Assembly: GCF_007991455.1 (NCBI RefSeq)
Contig: NZ_BJYJ01000001.1
Span: 496,001-560,000, forward strand
DNA length: 64,000 nucleotides
Direction of reading: 5' to 3'
Source of the DNA: Chryseobacterium hagamense
GTDB lineage: Bacteria > Bacteroidota > Bacteroidia > Flavobacteriales > Weeksellaceae
The translations under genes and the position numbers were made by a program. This document shows, piece after piece, positions 27,529 through 35,787 of the stretch. The first letter of the stretch is position 1. Every line of letters starts with the position of its first letter. The notes under the pieces were generated by a model, which was not told where the DNA came from, did not search any database, and worked only from the letters and a program-made list of their open reading frames with translations.

Positions 27529-28236
27529 TCAGTTGCCTGGTTTCGTTGCCCTAAACTCAATCTTGCTTGGCAAAACCCTTTGATTCATCTTTAGAATATC
27601 CAGCACCAGATTTCCCATATCTTCCGGCTGGATTTTCCATGCATCCTTTTCAGAAGGGACATTCCCGTTGAAATTGGTGGCTACGGAGCCCGGCATAATG
27701 ACCGTAGACTTGATGTTATGCTTCCTTAAATCAATCATAGCTGCCTGTGTAAAGCCAACGACGCCGAATTTTGAGGCATTGTACCCTGCACCGTTCTCAA
27801 AGAAATTGGCTCCGGCCAGGCTGGCCACCGTGATATAATACCCCTCTGTCTTCTTCAGTTCCTCTACCGAGGCTTTTAAGGTATAAAAAACACCGGTCAG
27901 GTTGGTCCCGATCATATCATTCCATTCTTCTGCAGAGAGCTGGTCCACCGGCTTGAAAACTCCTAATCCGGCATTGGCAATTACAAAATCCAGCCTGCCG
28001 AATTTCTCTTTTACCGACTGAACCGCCTGTTCTTCGTTCTGAAGGTTTTTAACATCGGAAACAATTCCCAGAACGTTTCCGGAATAGTGTTTCAGTTCCT
28101 GTTCGGCTTTTTCCACATCCTCTTTTTTTCTTCCCGAAAATGCGACGGATACACCGTTTTCCAACAGGATTTTAGCAATCCCGAAACCGATTCCCTTGGT
28201 TCCACCGGTAATATAAGCGACTTTATTTTCTAACAT
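27529..28236 (-). CDS. Short-chain dehydrogenase/reductase
   Basis: A 235-residue classical SDR. The nucleotide motif is TGGTKGIG (residues 10-17), NAG follows at about 88-90, and the catalytic set is Ser in VASLAG with YNASK. The SGRKKE stretch after beta-2 favours NADP(H). It most resembles the 3-ketoacyl-ACP reductase-like SDRs of unknown substrate common in flavobacteria. It is a single gene; an 11-bp stem terminator for the neighbouring T9SS gene lies upstream. Confidence 0.88.
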   Translation of the reverse strand: MLENKVAYITGGTKGIGFGIAKILLENGVSVAFSGRKKEDVEKAEQELKHYSGNVLGIVSDVKNLQNEEQAVQSVKEKFGRLDFVIANAGLGVFKPVDQLSAEEWNDMIGTNLTGVFYTLKASVEELKKTEGYYITVASLAGANFFENGAGYNASKFGVVGFTQAAMIDLRKHNIKSTVIMPGSVATNFNGNVPSEKDAWKIQPEDMGNLVLDILKMNQRVLPSKIEFRATKPGN

Positions 28237-28265
28237 TGTATTTTGGATTTAATTCCTAAAAATAA

Positions 28266-28292
28266 GAAAAACGCTCCAATTGGAGCGTTTTT
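28266..28292 (-). terminator. Terminator of the choice-of-anchor-type T9SS gene
   Basis: AAAAACGCTCCAATTGGAGCGTTTTTT, a near-perfect palindrome with a T tract, 24 bp past the stop at 28316. Confidence 0.85.
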
Positions 28293-28315
28293 TATTAACT
28301 AACATTTGTCAGTAT

Positions 28316-29239
28316 TTATTTTTTGATGAATTTTTCTGAAATTCTGCCTGCTCTGGTTTCTAAATTAATCAGATAGGTTCCTTCATTAAGTTTCCTTACA
28401 TCTATCCTATTATTTTCGATAGATACCGGGATTTTTTTGCCTGCAATATCATATATTTCCACTGCATTGATTTTTTCTTCAGATTTAATGGAAAGATAAT
28501 CAGCTGCCGGGTTAGGATATATTGAGACCGCTTTACCGGCTGTCCCTATTTCACTGGTGGCTAAAACACCCCTGTCGATGGAGAAAGTATCAATACCAAT
28601 CAGGTCAGAATTTGATCCGCTTGGTCCCCCATCGGTCACATAATATCTGAAGGCAAACTTAACCGCAACTGGGTTATTTCCCACTCCCGTAACGGTAAAA
28701 CTGTATTTTGTCCAGGCTTTAGGATACACGAATCCTGAGGCAAGATTAGGATTTACCGTTACTCCCAGATTGGTATAAGAACCTAATCCTGAAGATCCTC
28801 CCGAAGGAGTCACTGCATTTGCGGCCAAACTGTATCGCAATTCCAGGCGGTCTGCATAATCGATGGTACCGTCAGTTCCTTTCCGGGTATAGAAACTTAC
28901 CACATCACCGTCCTTCACATTCACTGATGGCGTAATCAGCCAGTTGCTGATAATTCCGGCCCCGCTAGTACTGGTATAATTCACCAAAGCAAATGAGTTT
29001 ACCCCGCCTGCCTGTCCTGAAGGTACTGTGGTGGTATTGCCACTTCCGAATAAAGGATTGGTTAATGGTGTTGTATAAGTAGCCTTAGTCCATAGAGAAG
29101 TGGTAGAAGGACTACTCTGGTTGGTGGTTACCCAGTCTGTTCCGAACGCGGCATCAAAGCCGTAACTGTACACATTGGTGCCCTGAGCGTTCATCATGGT
29201 TATTCCCAATAATGAACCTAATAGTAAAAATTTTTTCAT
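28316..29239 (-). CDS. T9SS-sorted choice-of-anchor J-like protein
   Basis: A 307-residue secreted protein. Signal peptide MKKFLLLGSLLGITMMNAQ; a beta-sandwich domain of about 190 residues with the choice-of-anchor J pattern (FDAAFGTDWVTTNQSS near the start, ISNWLITPSVNVKDGDVVSFYTRKG in the middle, and LIGIDTFSID near the end); then a T9SS type A sorting domain (SIYPNPAADYLSI to EKFIKK). It probably ends on the cell surface or is released. Next to it, in the same direction, lies another T9SS-sorted gene with a related C-terminus but a different body. Ligand unknown. Confidence 0.87.
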   Translation of the reverse strand: MKKFLLLGSLLGITMMNAQGTNVYSYGFDAAFGTDWVTTNQSSPSTTSLWTKATYTTPLTNPLFGSGNTTTVPSGQAGGVNSFALVNYTSTSGAGIISNWLITPSVNVKDGDVVSFYTRKGTDGTIDYADRLELRYSLAANAVTPSGGSSGLGSYTNLGVTVNPNLASGFVYPKAWTKYSFTVTGVGNNPVAVKFAFRYYVTDGGPSGSNSDLIGIDTFSIDRGVLATSEIGTAGKAVSIYPNPAADYLSIKSEEKINAVEIYDIAGKKIPVSIENNRIDVRKLNEGTYLINLETRAGRISEKFIKK

Positions 29240-29397
29240 ATTTAATTATTTAGCTCCCTAAATATATAATTTTCACACCAAATACACAAATTAAATGGAA
29301 AATATTATCTGATATTCGATATAATATTAATTTCTTACGCTTAAAACATTTAGTAAGAAACAATCTGATAAATATTTATTATACTATTGCAACAAAA

Positions 29398-29422
29398 AAA
29401 GCTCCCTTCAATGAGGAGCTTT
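29398..29422 (-). terminator. Terminator of the second T9SS gene
   Basis: AAAGCTCC / GGAGCTTT stem with an A tract on the 5' side, 27 bp after the stop at 29449. Confidence 0.75.
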
Positions 29423-29448
29423 CCAGGTCTGATTAAACCAGTTGATTG

Positions 29449-30480
29449 TTATTTTTTGATGAATTTTTCAGTGGAAATTCCATCTTTTGTTTCGATGTTG
29501 ATGAGATAAGATCCTGCTGGGATGGCTCTTACATCAATTTTATCATTGTCCAGTGTTACATTTATTTTCTTGCCTGAAAAATCTGTAACCGTGACGCTGT
29601 TAATTTTCGAATCCGCTTTGATATTCAGGATATCCGATGTCGGATTAGGATATATTTTTACGGACGGAGTGGCTCTAACATATGAACCAAGATCGTTCGC
29701 AGATAAAAACGATGAAGTGGTAAATTCTACAAGAATATTATCAAAACCACCGATCTTACTTACCGTATTTCCTGTAGAAGTAACATTATACAGATAAACA
29801 TCTTCTCCTACCATTCCCGGAATAAGCCCTAAGGCCGTGGTATTGGCAGCAATTGACCCCGAACCTCCCGGCCAGTACCAGGTAAAAGCTCCCGTTGTCT
29901 TATTGTATCTGAAATCTAACGTATTCCAGGTATTCGCTGTTAAGAGTACTCCCGGGGCAGCTGCAAAACCTATCGAATATACAGTTGGAGTAGATGTGGA
30001 CAGATTGGTAAATGTTCCTAAACCTCTGATTTCTTTTGTTGCCACATCATAAGTAAAGCCGCCTATGGCAGTAGACGTCGTCCCGTTTGTTCCGATAACC
30101 CTCATCTGAATGGTTCCTGCTCCTGTGGAAGGACCGGTATATAAATCGAACTTACCATGAAGAATATTATTTGATGCCGTTGCGACTACCGTTGTTTCTT
30201 TTGCCGCAACTCTTGTATTCAGGGTCGTGTTTGTAGCCGTACTGTAGCTGTTGTAGCTGGCGATCGTTAAAGATTTTCCATGAGCAGCATCGATATTAGC
30301 AATCTGATAATCGGCATTTGATCCGTAAAATGATAGCCATCCATTCTGTCCGGCAGTAGTTCCGGTAACATCAGTACCTAAATTTCCCAGGGTTAAGGTT
30401 TCAAAATTTTCACTTACTAATGTTTGTCCGAACACCAGTGAAGCCGATGCTAAGAGAAGAGCTGATAGAGTTTTTTTCAT
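29449..30480 (-). CDS. T9SS-sorted secreted protein of unknown function
   Basis: A 343-residue secreted protein. Signal peptide MKKTLSALLLASASLVFGQ; a Thr/Ser/Gly-rich beta-sandwich body (about 20-265) that resembles concanavalin-like carbohydrate-binding folds (the start LVSENFETLTLGNLGTDVTG and GGFDNILVEFTT near the end of the body); then a T9SS type A sorting domain, VKIYPNPTSDILNIKA to EKFIKK. Its sorting domain is similar to that of the neighbouring protein. No catalytic motif was recognised. Function unknown. Confidence 0.83.
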   Translation of the reverse strand: MKKTLSALLLASASLVFGQTLVSENFETLTLGNLGTDVTGTTAGQNGWLSFYGSNADYQIANIDAAHGKSLTIASYNSYSTATNTTLNTRVAAKETTVVATASNNILHGKFDLYTGPSTGAGTIQMRVIGTNGTTSTAIGGFTYDVATKEIRGLGTFTNLSTSTPTVYSIGFAAAPGVLLTANTWNTLDFRYNKTTGAFTWYWPGGSGSIAANTTALGLIPGMVGEDVYLYNVTSTGNTVSKIGGFDNILVEFTTSSFLSANDLGSYVRATPSVKIYPNPTSDILNIKADSKINSVTVTDFSGKKINVTLDNDKIDVRAIPAGSYLINIETKDGISTEKFIKK

Positions 30481-30520
30481 AATATTTTATTAATTATTTT
30501 AATGTAAATATAAAAAAAAA

Positions 30521-30544
30521 TCCCTTAAGAAAAATTCTAAGGGA
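30521..30544 (-). terminator. Dipeptidase terminator
   Basis: TCCCTTA / TAAGGGA stem with flanking A tract, 20 bp past the stop at 30564. Confidence 0.75.
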
Positions 30545-30563
30545 CTAATTTTTAAAACTTTAT

Positions 30564-31946
30564 TTATTGTTTGGCATAATTCCCAAAAAAGAGAGGTATG
30601 CTTTCAATTCCTTTATAAAAATTGAATAATCCGTAATGTTCATTCGGAGAATGGATCGCATCGGAATCCAGCCCGAAGCCCATTAAAACGGATTTGGCAC
30701 CCAGAACCTGTTCGAACATGGCTGTGATCGGGATGCTTCCGCCGCCTCGGTACGGAAGGACCTCTTTTCCGAAGGCGGTTTCCATCGCCTGCTTTGCTGC
30801 CGTAAATTCTTTAGTGTCCGTAGGCAAAACATAAGGCATTCCTCCGTGGTGCGGCGTCACTTTTACCTTTACGTTTTCAGGAGCGATTTTCTTAAAATAA
30901 GCAGTGAATTTTTCGGTAATTTCTTCAGGGGTCTGATAAGGAACCAGACGCATGGAAATTTTAGCGGATGCTTTGGAAGGAATGACCGTCTTCGCCCCTT
31001 CTCCGGTGTAACCGCCCCAGATGCCGTTGCAGTCTAAAGTCGGACGGATCGAGGTTCTTTCCAGGGTCGTATATCCTTTTTCCCCTTCCACACCGTTCAG
31101 CCCGATGGATTTTTTGAATTCTTCCGGATTGTCTTTCAGTTTATTCATATCCGCCCTATCGGAATCCGATACTGTTTCCACATTGTCGTAGAACCCATCG
31201 ATGGTGATGTGTCCGTCTTCATCGATCAGCTTGGCAATCATTCTGGAAAGTACATGGATCGGGTTCGGTACGGCACCTCCGTAAAGCCCGGAATGAAGAT
31301 CCCTGTTCGGGCCTTCGATTTCCACTTCCACATAGCTTAGACCTCTCAGGCCTGTCGTTACGGTAGGCTGCTCGTTGCTGTAAATATGCGTATCGGATAT
31401 GAGGATGCAGTCGCAGGATAGCTTTTCTTTGTTTTCGTTAACGAAATCCCCGAGGCTTACGGATCCCACTTCTTCTTCCCCCTCCAGGATAAATTTCACG
31501 TTGCAAGGGAGCGTATTGGTTTTCATCATCGCTTCAAAAGCTTTCAGATGCATGAAAAACTGACCTTTATCATCGGCGGAACCTCTGGCAAAGATGGCAC
31601 CTTCCGGGTGAAGTTCCGTCTTTTCGATATACGGTTCGAAAGGGGGCCTGGTCCACAGTTCCAGCGGATCAGCCGGTTGAACGTCGTAATGTCCGTATAC
31701 CAGAACTGTTGGCAGGTTGCGGTCTAAAATCTTTTCCCCGTAAACAATAGGATATCCTTTGGTCCGGCATATTTCCACATTGTCGGCTCCTGCACTTTTA
31801 AGATAAGATGCTACTGCATCTGCACATTTCAAAACGTCGTCTTTGTAAGCAGGATCCGCAGAAATAGAAGGAATTCTCAGTAATTCAAACAATTCATCCA
31901 CGAAACGCTGTCTGTTTTCGCTGATGTAATTTAAAGTCTCTTGCAT
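30564..31946 (-). CDS. M20-family dipeptidase
   Basis: A 460-residue cytoplasmic zinc dipeptidase (carnosinase/CNDP-like). Di-zinc ligands sit in VYGHYDVQPADP, RGSADDKGQF and LEGEEEVGS, and the last ligand in the C-terminal region SPNEHYG. The dimerisation/lid domain occupies the middle (about 205-330). The layout and length match the 'dipeptidase' branch found in Bacteroidota, which cleaves dipeptides after uptake. Followed by a terminator; no promoter box was seen. Confidence 0.93.
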   Translation of the reverse strand: MQETLNYISENRQRFVDELFELLRIPSISADPAYKDDVLKCADAVASYLKSAGADNVEICRTKGYPIVYGEKILDRNLPTVLVYGHYDVQPADPLELWTRPPFEPYIEKTELHPEGAIFARGSADDKGQFFMHLKAFEAMMKTNTLPCNVKFILEGEEEVGSVSLGDFVNENKEKLSCDCILISDTHIYSNEQPTVTTGLRGLSYVEVEIEGPNRDLHSGLYGGAVPNPIHVLSRMIAKLIDEDGHITIDGFYDNVETVSDSDRADMNKLKDNPEEFKKSIGLNGVEGEKGYTTLERTSIRPTLDCNGIWGGYTGEGAKTVIPSKASAKISMRLVPYQTPEEITEKFTAYFKKIAPENVKVKVTPHHGGMPYVLPTDTKEFTAAKQAMETAFGKEVLPYRGGGSIPITAMFEQVLGAKSVLMGFGLDSDAIHSPNEHYGLFNFYKGIESIPLFFGNYAKQ

Positions 31947-32051
31947 TATAAAATATTATTTTGTTAAAAGTAAAAAAATTGCCCCGCAGGAACAAGTAAA
32001 AACAGATAATTTTCCTCAGGCCGGCAGTATACCGCTTCCTGTTCATCCACA

Positions 32052-32083
32052 AAAAATGTCCTGCGTTTCTGCAGGACATTTCT
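32052..32083 (-). terminator. Lipoprotein gene terminator
   Basis: AAATGTCCTGC / GCAGGACATTT, 11-bp stem, 16 bp past the stop at 32099. Confidence 0.85.
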
Positions 32084-32098
32084 TATATTTTCTGATTA

Positions 32099-32401
32099 TT
32101 AATGTTCAGCTTTAGGATTCTGGGATCCTTCAGGAATCGGAGTGGCATCCGAATGTTTTCCGTCTTCTACTTTTTGCTGGGGTGCTCCGGCAGTGTCTGT
32201 TTTCGCCGGTGCTTCATGTCCGTCGTGCGCATCCCCTCTGTAATTGGAAAGATTATCCTGCTCACCGCTGGTCTGCTCGTCATCAGAATACCGGTCTACG
32301 CCTTCTTCCAGCTTGATCACGTCTTTATTTCCGCCGGCCTGGATTTTTTTACAGCTTACCGCAACCGTAGCAAGGGCTAAACATATCACTAATTTTTTCA
32401 T
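32099..32401 (-). CDS. Small lipoprotein
   Basis: A 100-residue protein with a lipobox at VAVSC (residues 13-17), so it should be lipidated on C17 and held in the membrane. The mature part is acidic and hydrophilic (KLEEGVDRYSDDEQTSGEQD...), with Pro, Ala and His, and looks disordered. It has its own terminator. No function can be assigned; similar tiny lipoproteins are common in flavobacteria. Confidence 0.78.
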   Translation of the reverse strand: MKKLVICLALATVAVSCKKIQAGGNKDVIKLEEGVDRYSDDEQTSGEQDNLSNYRGDAHDGHEAPAKTDTAGAPQQKVEDGKHSDATPIPEGSQNPKAEH

Positions 32402-32534
32402 ATGGAAAATTTATTTTTTAAAGTTCATCCGGAACAGTTCAGACGGCCGGTGGTCCTTTTCCGGCAGCAGGCCGTTCCTACTTACGTTTTTGATTGCCCA
32501 AAATTAAGAAATCCTACATTTTACGGCAACATTT

Positions 32535-33683
32535 TTATATTGATTTTAGAATTATTTTTCCTTTTTTGGACTGTGTAAAAATAAGATAGTTTTCACCGCC
32601 GTCTTTCAGGTTGTATTTTTTCCTGATTTCTTCCGGCTTTAAAGGATAGTTTTTGGAAATGACATTAAACCGGCTTTTCTTCTGAACCTGTTTAGCTTCA
32701 ATACTTTCCATCTCCAGGATCCGTCCCGGAAAATGTTCTGCCCTTTGGTCTGAAGTATACAGATGGGTATTCGGATGCAGTTTTTTTAAGCCGAACCTTA
32801 AGGCAATCAGATTGAAGACTCCTGATTTTAATACGGCATTATTCGGAATATAGATGAATTTTTCCGGTTCTCCGTAGTCGGCTGTCCGGTTTTCCTCTTC
32901 TCCGAACTGATAAGTAAACGCCGGTTCCCCGCTCTCAAGATTGACACAATGGCAGTCCACTTCACCTTGCCTTTTTTTTGTTAAAAACACAACCAGTTCC
33001 TTTACATCGTTTTTTACCGCGATGATCTCCATCCTGAAAATACCGGGTAAAACGGACACAAGGTATTTTAAGTCAATAAGCGGCGAGAGCTTAATCACCA
33101 CTTCTTCCGATAGGGAAACCAGCTTATTGTGGATTTCCATGATGTTCGGGGAAAGATCTTCCAGCAGGAAAACTTTGTTTTTTTGGGTATCCCTGCGCGC
33201 AGGATCCAGATAGACGACATCAAATGACGCATTGTTTTCTTTCAGGAAATCCTCCAGTTTCCGGTTAATGAATGTCGCTTTCTTTTCTAAAACACTCCAG
33301 TTGTGTTCCACAATGTTCAGCAGCTCGCTGTTTTGCTCAACCAGAGTGATTTTCCGGAAGTTCCTGGACAGGTAATAGGCATCAATCCCGAATCCGCAGG
33401 TGAGATCGATGAATGTATTGCCTTTTAATATTTCCGATTTGTAAAGCGCCGTCTTTTCTGAAGAAGCCTGTTCGAGGCTGAGCTGCGGCGGAAAAACAAT
33501 TCCGTCTTTCAGCAAAAAAGGGAACTTTTTCCGGGCGACCTGTTTTCCTTTGATCTGCTGAACGATTTCCTGCATGGAAACTTCAGGAAAAGGAGATTTT
33601 TTCAAAAGCAAAGCATGCAGATCCGTATTGAGATTTGCGTCGATGTACTGTTCGACTTTATGATCTAAGATATTTATTCCCAC
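32535..33683 (-). CDS. SAM-dependent methyltransferase with THUMP-like C-terminus
   Basis: A 382-residue class I methyltransferase. SAM-binding motif I is FIDLTCGFGIDAYYLS (about residues 90-105), motif IV is VVYLDPARRD (about 153-162), and a C-terminal THUMP-like domain (about 300-380) suggests an RNA substrate. Motif I and the DPARRD pattern are typical of this flavobacterial family. The only start in frame is GTG 33681-33683, with a stop two codons further up. That GTG lies inside the left end of the GxxExxY element. The N-terminal length looks normal, so the repeat appears to supply the start codon. Confidence 0.83.
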   Translation of the reverse strand: MGINILDHKVEQYIDANLNTDLHALLLKKSPFPEVSMQEIVQQIKGKQVARKKFPFLLKDGIVFPPQLSLEQASSEKTALYKSEILKGNTFIDLTCGFGIDAYYLSRNFRKITLVEQNSELLNIVEHNWSVLEKKATFINRKLEDFLKENNASFDVVYLDPARRDTQKNKVFLLEDLSPNIMEIHNKLVSLSEEVVIKLSPLIDLKYLVSVLPGIFRMEIIAVKNDVKELVVFLTKKRQGEVDCHCVNLESGEPAFTYQFGEEENRTADYGEPEKFIYIPNNAVLKSGVFNLIALRFGLKKLHPNTHLYTSDQRAEHFPGRILEMESIEAKQVQKKSRFNVISKNYPLKPEEIRKKYNLKDGGENYLIFTQSKKGKIILKSI

Positions 33684-34171
33684 GGATTACACAGATTTTC
33701 ACAGATTTTATTAATCCAAATTTCCATTTATTTTTCGAAAAATATTTTGCAATATAATCGGTATTGAAATTCACCAATATTCCTGATTTAAGATTTGATA
33801 ATTTAAGATAAGTCAATAGCTGTTTATGATGGACTTCACTAATTTACTGGATCGATTTAATTTCAATAATTACCTTATTTTCAACTATAATATCAGCGAT
33901 AAAACTCGAATCAATAATAATATCTTTAAACTTTATAGATGTCGGAATCTGATTTCGAACTTTTAATCCATGACTTTGAAGTTCATGCAATAAAACTTTT
34001 TCGTAGACCTTTTCCAATAATCCGGGCCCTAACTCATTATATACAGAGAATATTGACTTTCTGATATAAAAGCTTATTTCATTTTCTTTCATCGGTCTAT
34101 GTTTTATATTTTAAATTTCAACAGAATTTTTACAAGCATCTGTGAAAATCTGTGCAATCCGTGGGAATTTA
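33673..34171. mobile_element. Candidate element with 30-bp inverted ends and TTTA flanks
   Basis: Left end 33677-33706 (TTCCCACGGATTACACAGAT...) and right end 34138-34167 are inverted copies that match at 29 of 30 positions. TTTA sits directly outside both (33673-33676, 34168-34171), as a target-site duplication would. Inside is the minus-strand GxxExxY pseudogene and no transposase. The core phrase ACAGATTTTCACAGAT is itself a direct repeat. No IS family is recognised from these ends; a dispersed repeat carrying a gene is the alternative. Confidence 0.6.
33844..34092 (-). pseudogene. GxxExxY protein (PD-(D/E)xK nuclease-like), broken by an in-frame stop
   Basis: The open part codes 82 residues with the naming motif GLLEKVY (GxxExxY) near residues 24-30 and the nuclease-like residues ADIIVENKVIIEIKS (D near 67, ExK near 77-79). 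It then meets TAA at 33844-33846, where intact members continue. In the same frame past the stop the sequence goes on as ISEVHHKQLLTYLKLSNLKS and GILVNFNTDYI, which is the usual continuation (HHKQLLTYLKLS...NFN). So one sense codon has become a stop, and the last part also departs from the family. Full-length members are around 120-130 residues. Their role is unknown. Confidence 0.8.
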
Positions 34172-35320
34172 TTCAAACATTTCAGCCCAGCGAACCGGCC
34201 TGATTTCTTTTTCATTATATAATTCCTCTACGGATTTTTTCTTTTCCAGCTTCGGATAGAGGTTGACGCCGATCAGTTTTATTTTTCCCTCTTCCACCCA
34301 TTTCTGTTCTTCAATGGCGTGCTCATAGATTTTTTTCTGGATAACTCCCTGTTTCAGCAGTTCAAGATATCCCCCGGCTTCTTCAATCTCTACAAAAAAG
34401 GCCCAGGATTTTTCTGCAATCTGCCGGGTAATGTCTTCCACATAGTAGCTGCCGTTGGAAGCGTCTTCAAAAACATTAATGATGCTTTCGTAAGCTAAAA
34501 CAATCTGTTGTTTAAAGGAAATTTCCTCTGAATTTTCAGTGCTGCGTTCCACCAGATAATTATTGCTGAATACTGCGTCCGCACCTCCGATCATTGCTGA
34601 AGCCAGCTCCAGCGTGGAACGGATCAGGTTGTTTTCATTATCGGAGACCGCCTTGTTCCGAAGGGACGTTTCGGCAAAAATATAAGGAACCGCATCCATA
34701 CCATATTCTTTGGAAAGTTGATTAAACACCATCTTGAATGCCCTCAGCTTAGCCATTTCAAAGAAATAGTTGGCCCCGACAGCGATTCTGAACAGTAATT
34801 TATTTAAAATTTCCGCACCATAGATTTCCACCAGCTCTTTTGTTTTGGCCAGGGCAATGCCGAGTTGCTGATAAATTGCTGCGCCGGCATTCTGATGCAG
34901 GGAAATATCAATACAGATGTTTCTCCTGAACTGTTTGGCCAATAATTCTTTCACCATCTGATCGCTGATTACCGCTTCTTCTTCATCAAAAACATCAATT
35001 AATGAAAAATACTGATCTTCTTCTTTCGGGCTGATGTGTCCGGCGAGATCCGTGTTATTGACAAAAATGGTTTTCTGCTCAAGGTTCTCCACATTCTGAT
35101 TCAACAGAAATGCGAATACATCGTCTACCAGGCTTTCGTGATAAACAGCCACCAGATGCGTGTTTTCCTCGATTTTAGGAAGGTTCACCAGAGGCTGTTC
35201 CACCGAATCATAAAAGGGTTTTACCTCGATTCCCTCCAGGTTTTCCTTTTTCAGTATGGAATAGATATCTTCGGTCTTAAGCTGTCTCTTTACTAAATTT
35301 TCCCAGGTATTGTCTGACAT
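34169..35320 (-). CDS. mutA: Methylmalonyl-CoA mutase, small (beta-like) subunit
   Basis: A 383-residue protein of the B12-dependent mutase barrel family without the C-terminal cobalamin domain, as in the non-catalytic small subunit. Barrel stretches: NICIDISLHQNAGAA, IAVGANYFFEMAKLRAF and ETSLRNKAVSDNENNLIRSTLELASAMIGGADAVFSNNY, then VEDITRQIAEKSWAFF. The C-terminus is IRPVRWAEMFE, and its stop codon (34169-34171) abuts the inverted repeat of the GxxExxY element. The large subunit (mutB/scpA) would be expected next to it and is not in the window. It follows udk and divIC; it may be expressed from their transcript. Confidence 0.85.
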   Translation of the reverse strand: MSDNTWENLVKRQLKTEDIYSILKKENLEGIEVKPFYDSVEQPLVNLPKIEENTHLVAVYHESLVDDVFAFLLNQNVENLEQKTIFVNNTDLAGHISPKEEDQYFSLIDVFDEEEAVISDQMVKELLAKQFRRNICIDISLHQNAGAAIYQQLGIALAKTKELVEIYGAEILNKLLFRIAVGANYFFEMAKLRAFKMVFNQLSKEYGMDAVPYIFAETSLRNKAVSDNENNLIRSTLELASAMIGGADAVFSNNYLVERSTENSEEISFKQQIVLAYESIINVFEDASNGSYYVEDITRQIAEKSWAFFVEIEEAGGYLELLKQGVIQKKIYEHAIEEQKWVEEGKIKLIGVNLYPKLEKKKSVEELYNEKEIRPVRWAEMFE

Positions 35321-35428
35321 GGCGTAATGGATTATGATAATGGGTGAATGGTCAATAGTGAATGGTGAATTTCAGGATTCGCTCAGCTGATAAGTAAAGG
35401 CGAATTAAGCAATTGCCATTTAGGTCTT

Positions 35429-35785
35429 CTATTTTTTTGCAACTTTTGTACTGTCTACCACCAGAATAAAGATTTCTTCATTCGGTTTTTTCATGAAATA
35501 ATTTTCACGGGCGTATTTTTCCTTTTCAGATTTATTGTTCATCAGCTTTTTATAAAATGCATCATTTTTTTCATACTCGGTTTTATAATACTGAAGCTGG
35601 TCTTCGTATTTGTTGATTTCCCCGTTGAGCTCGTTGATGACGAGGAAAGAAGTTTTGTCGAAGAAAATCATCCAGACCAGAAACAGGCAGATGGTAATGG
35701 TATATTTATTCAGAATATATTTCTGGATAAGCTTAAGGGTTTCAGACTTCGGCTGAATGTCCCGGATCAGTTTGTTTTCTTTCAT
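35429..35785 (-). CDS. Septum formation initiator, DivIC/FtsL-like
   Basis: A 118-residue bitopic cell-division protein. A short basic cytoplasmic start is followed by one membrane segment (about 30-48, TITICLFLVWMIFFD) and a periplasmic coiled coil (about 50-95: NGEINKYEDQLQYYKTEYEKND), then the conserved YARENYFMKKPNEEIFIL typical of DivIC/FtsB-type proteins. It acts in the divisome with FtsQ and FtsL. It begins two bases after the udk stop, so the two are one operon; mutA follows after 108 bp. Confidence 0.85.
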   Translation of the reverse strand: MKENKLIRDIQPKSETLKLIQKYILNKYTITICLFLVWMIFFDKTSFLVINELNGEINKYEDQLQYYKTEYEKNDAFYKKLMNNKSEKEKYARENYFMKKPNEEIFILVVDSTKVAKK

Positions 35786-35787
35786 GA

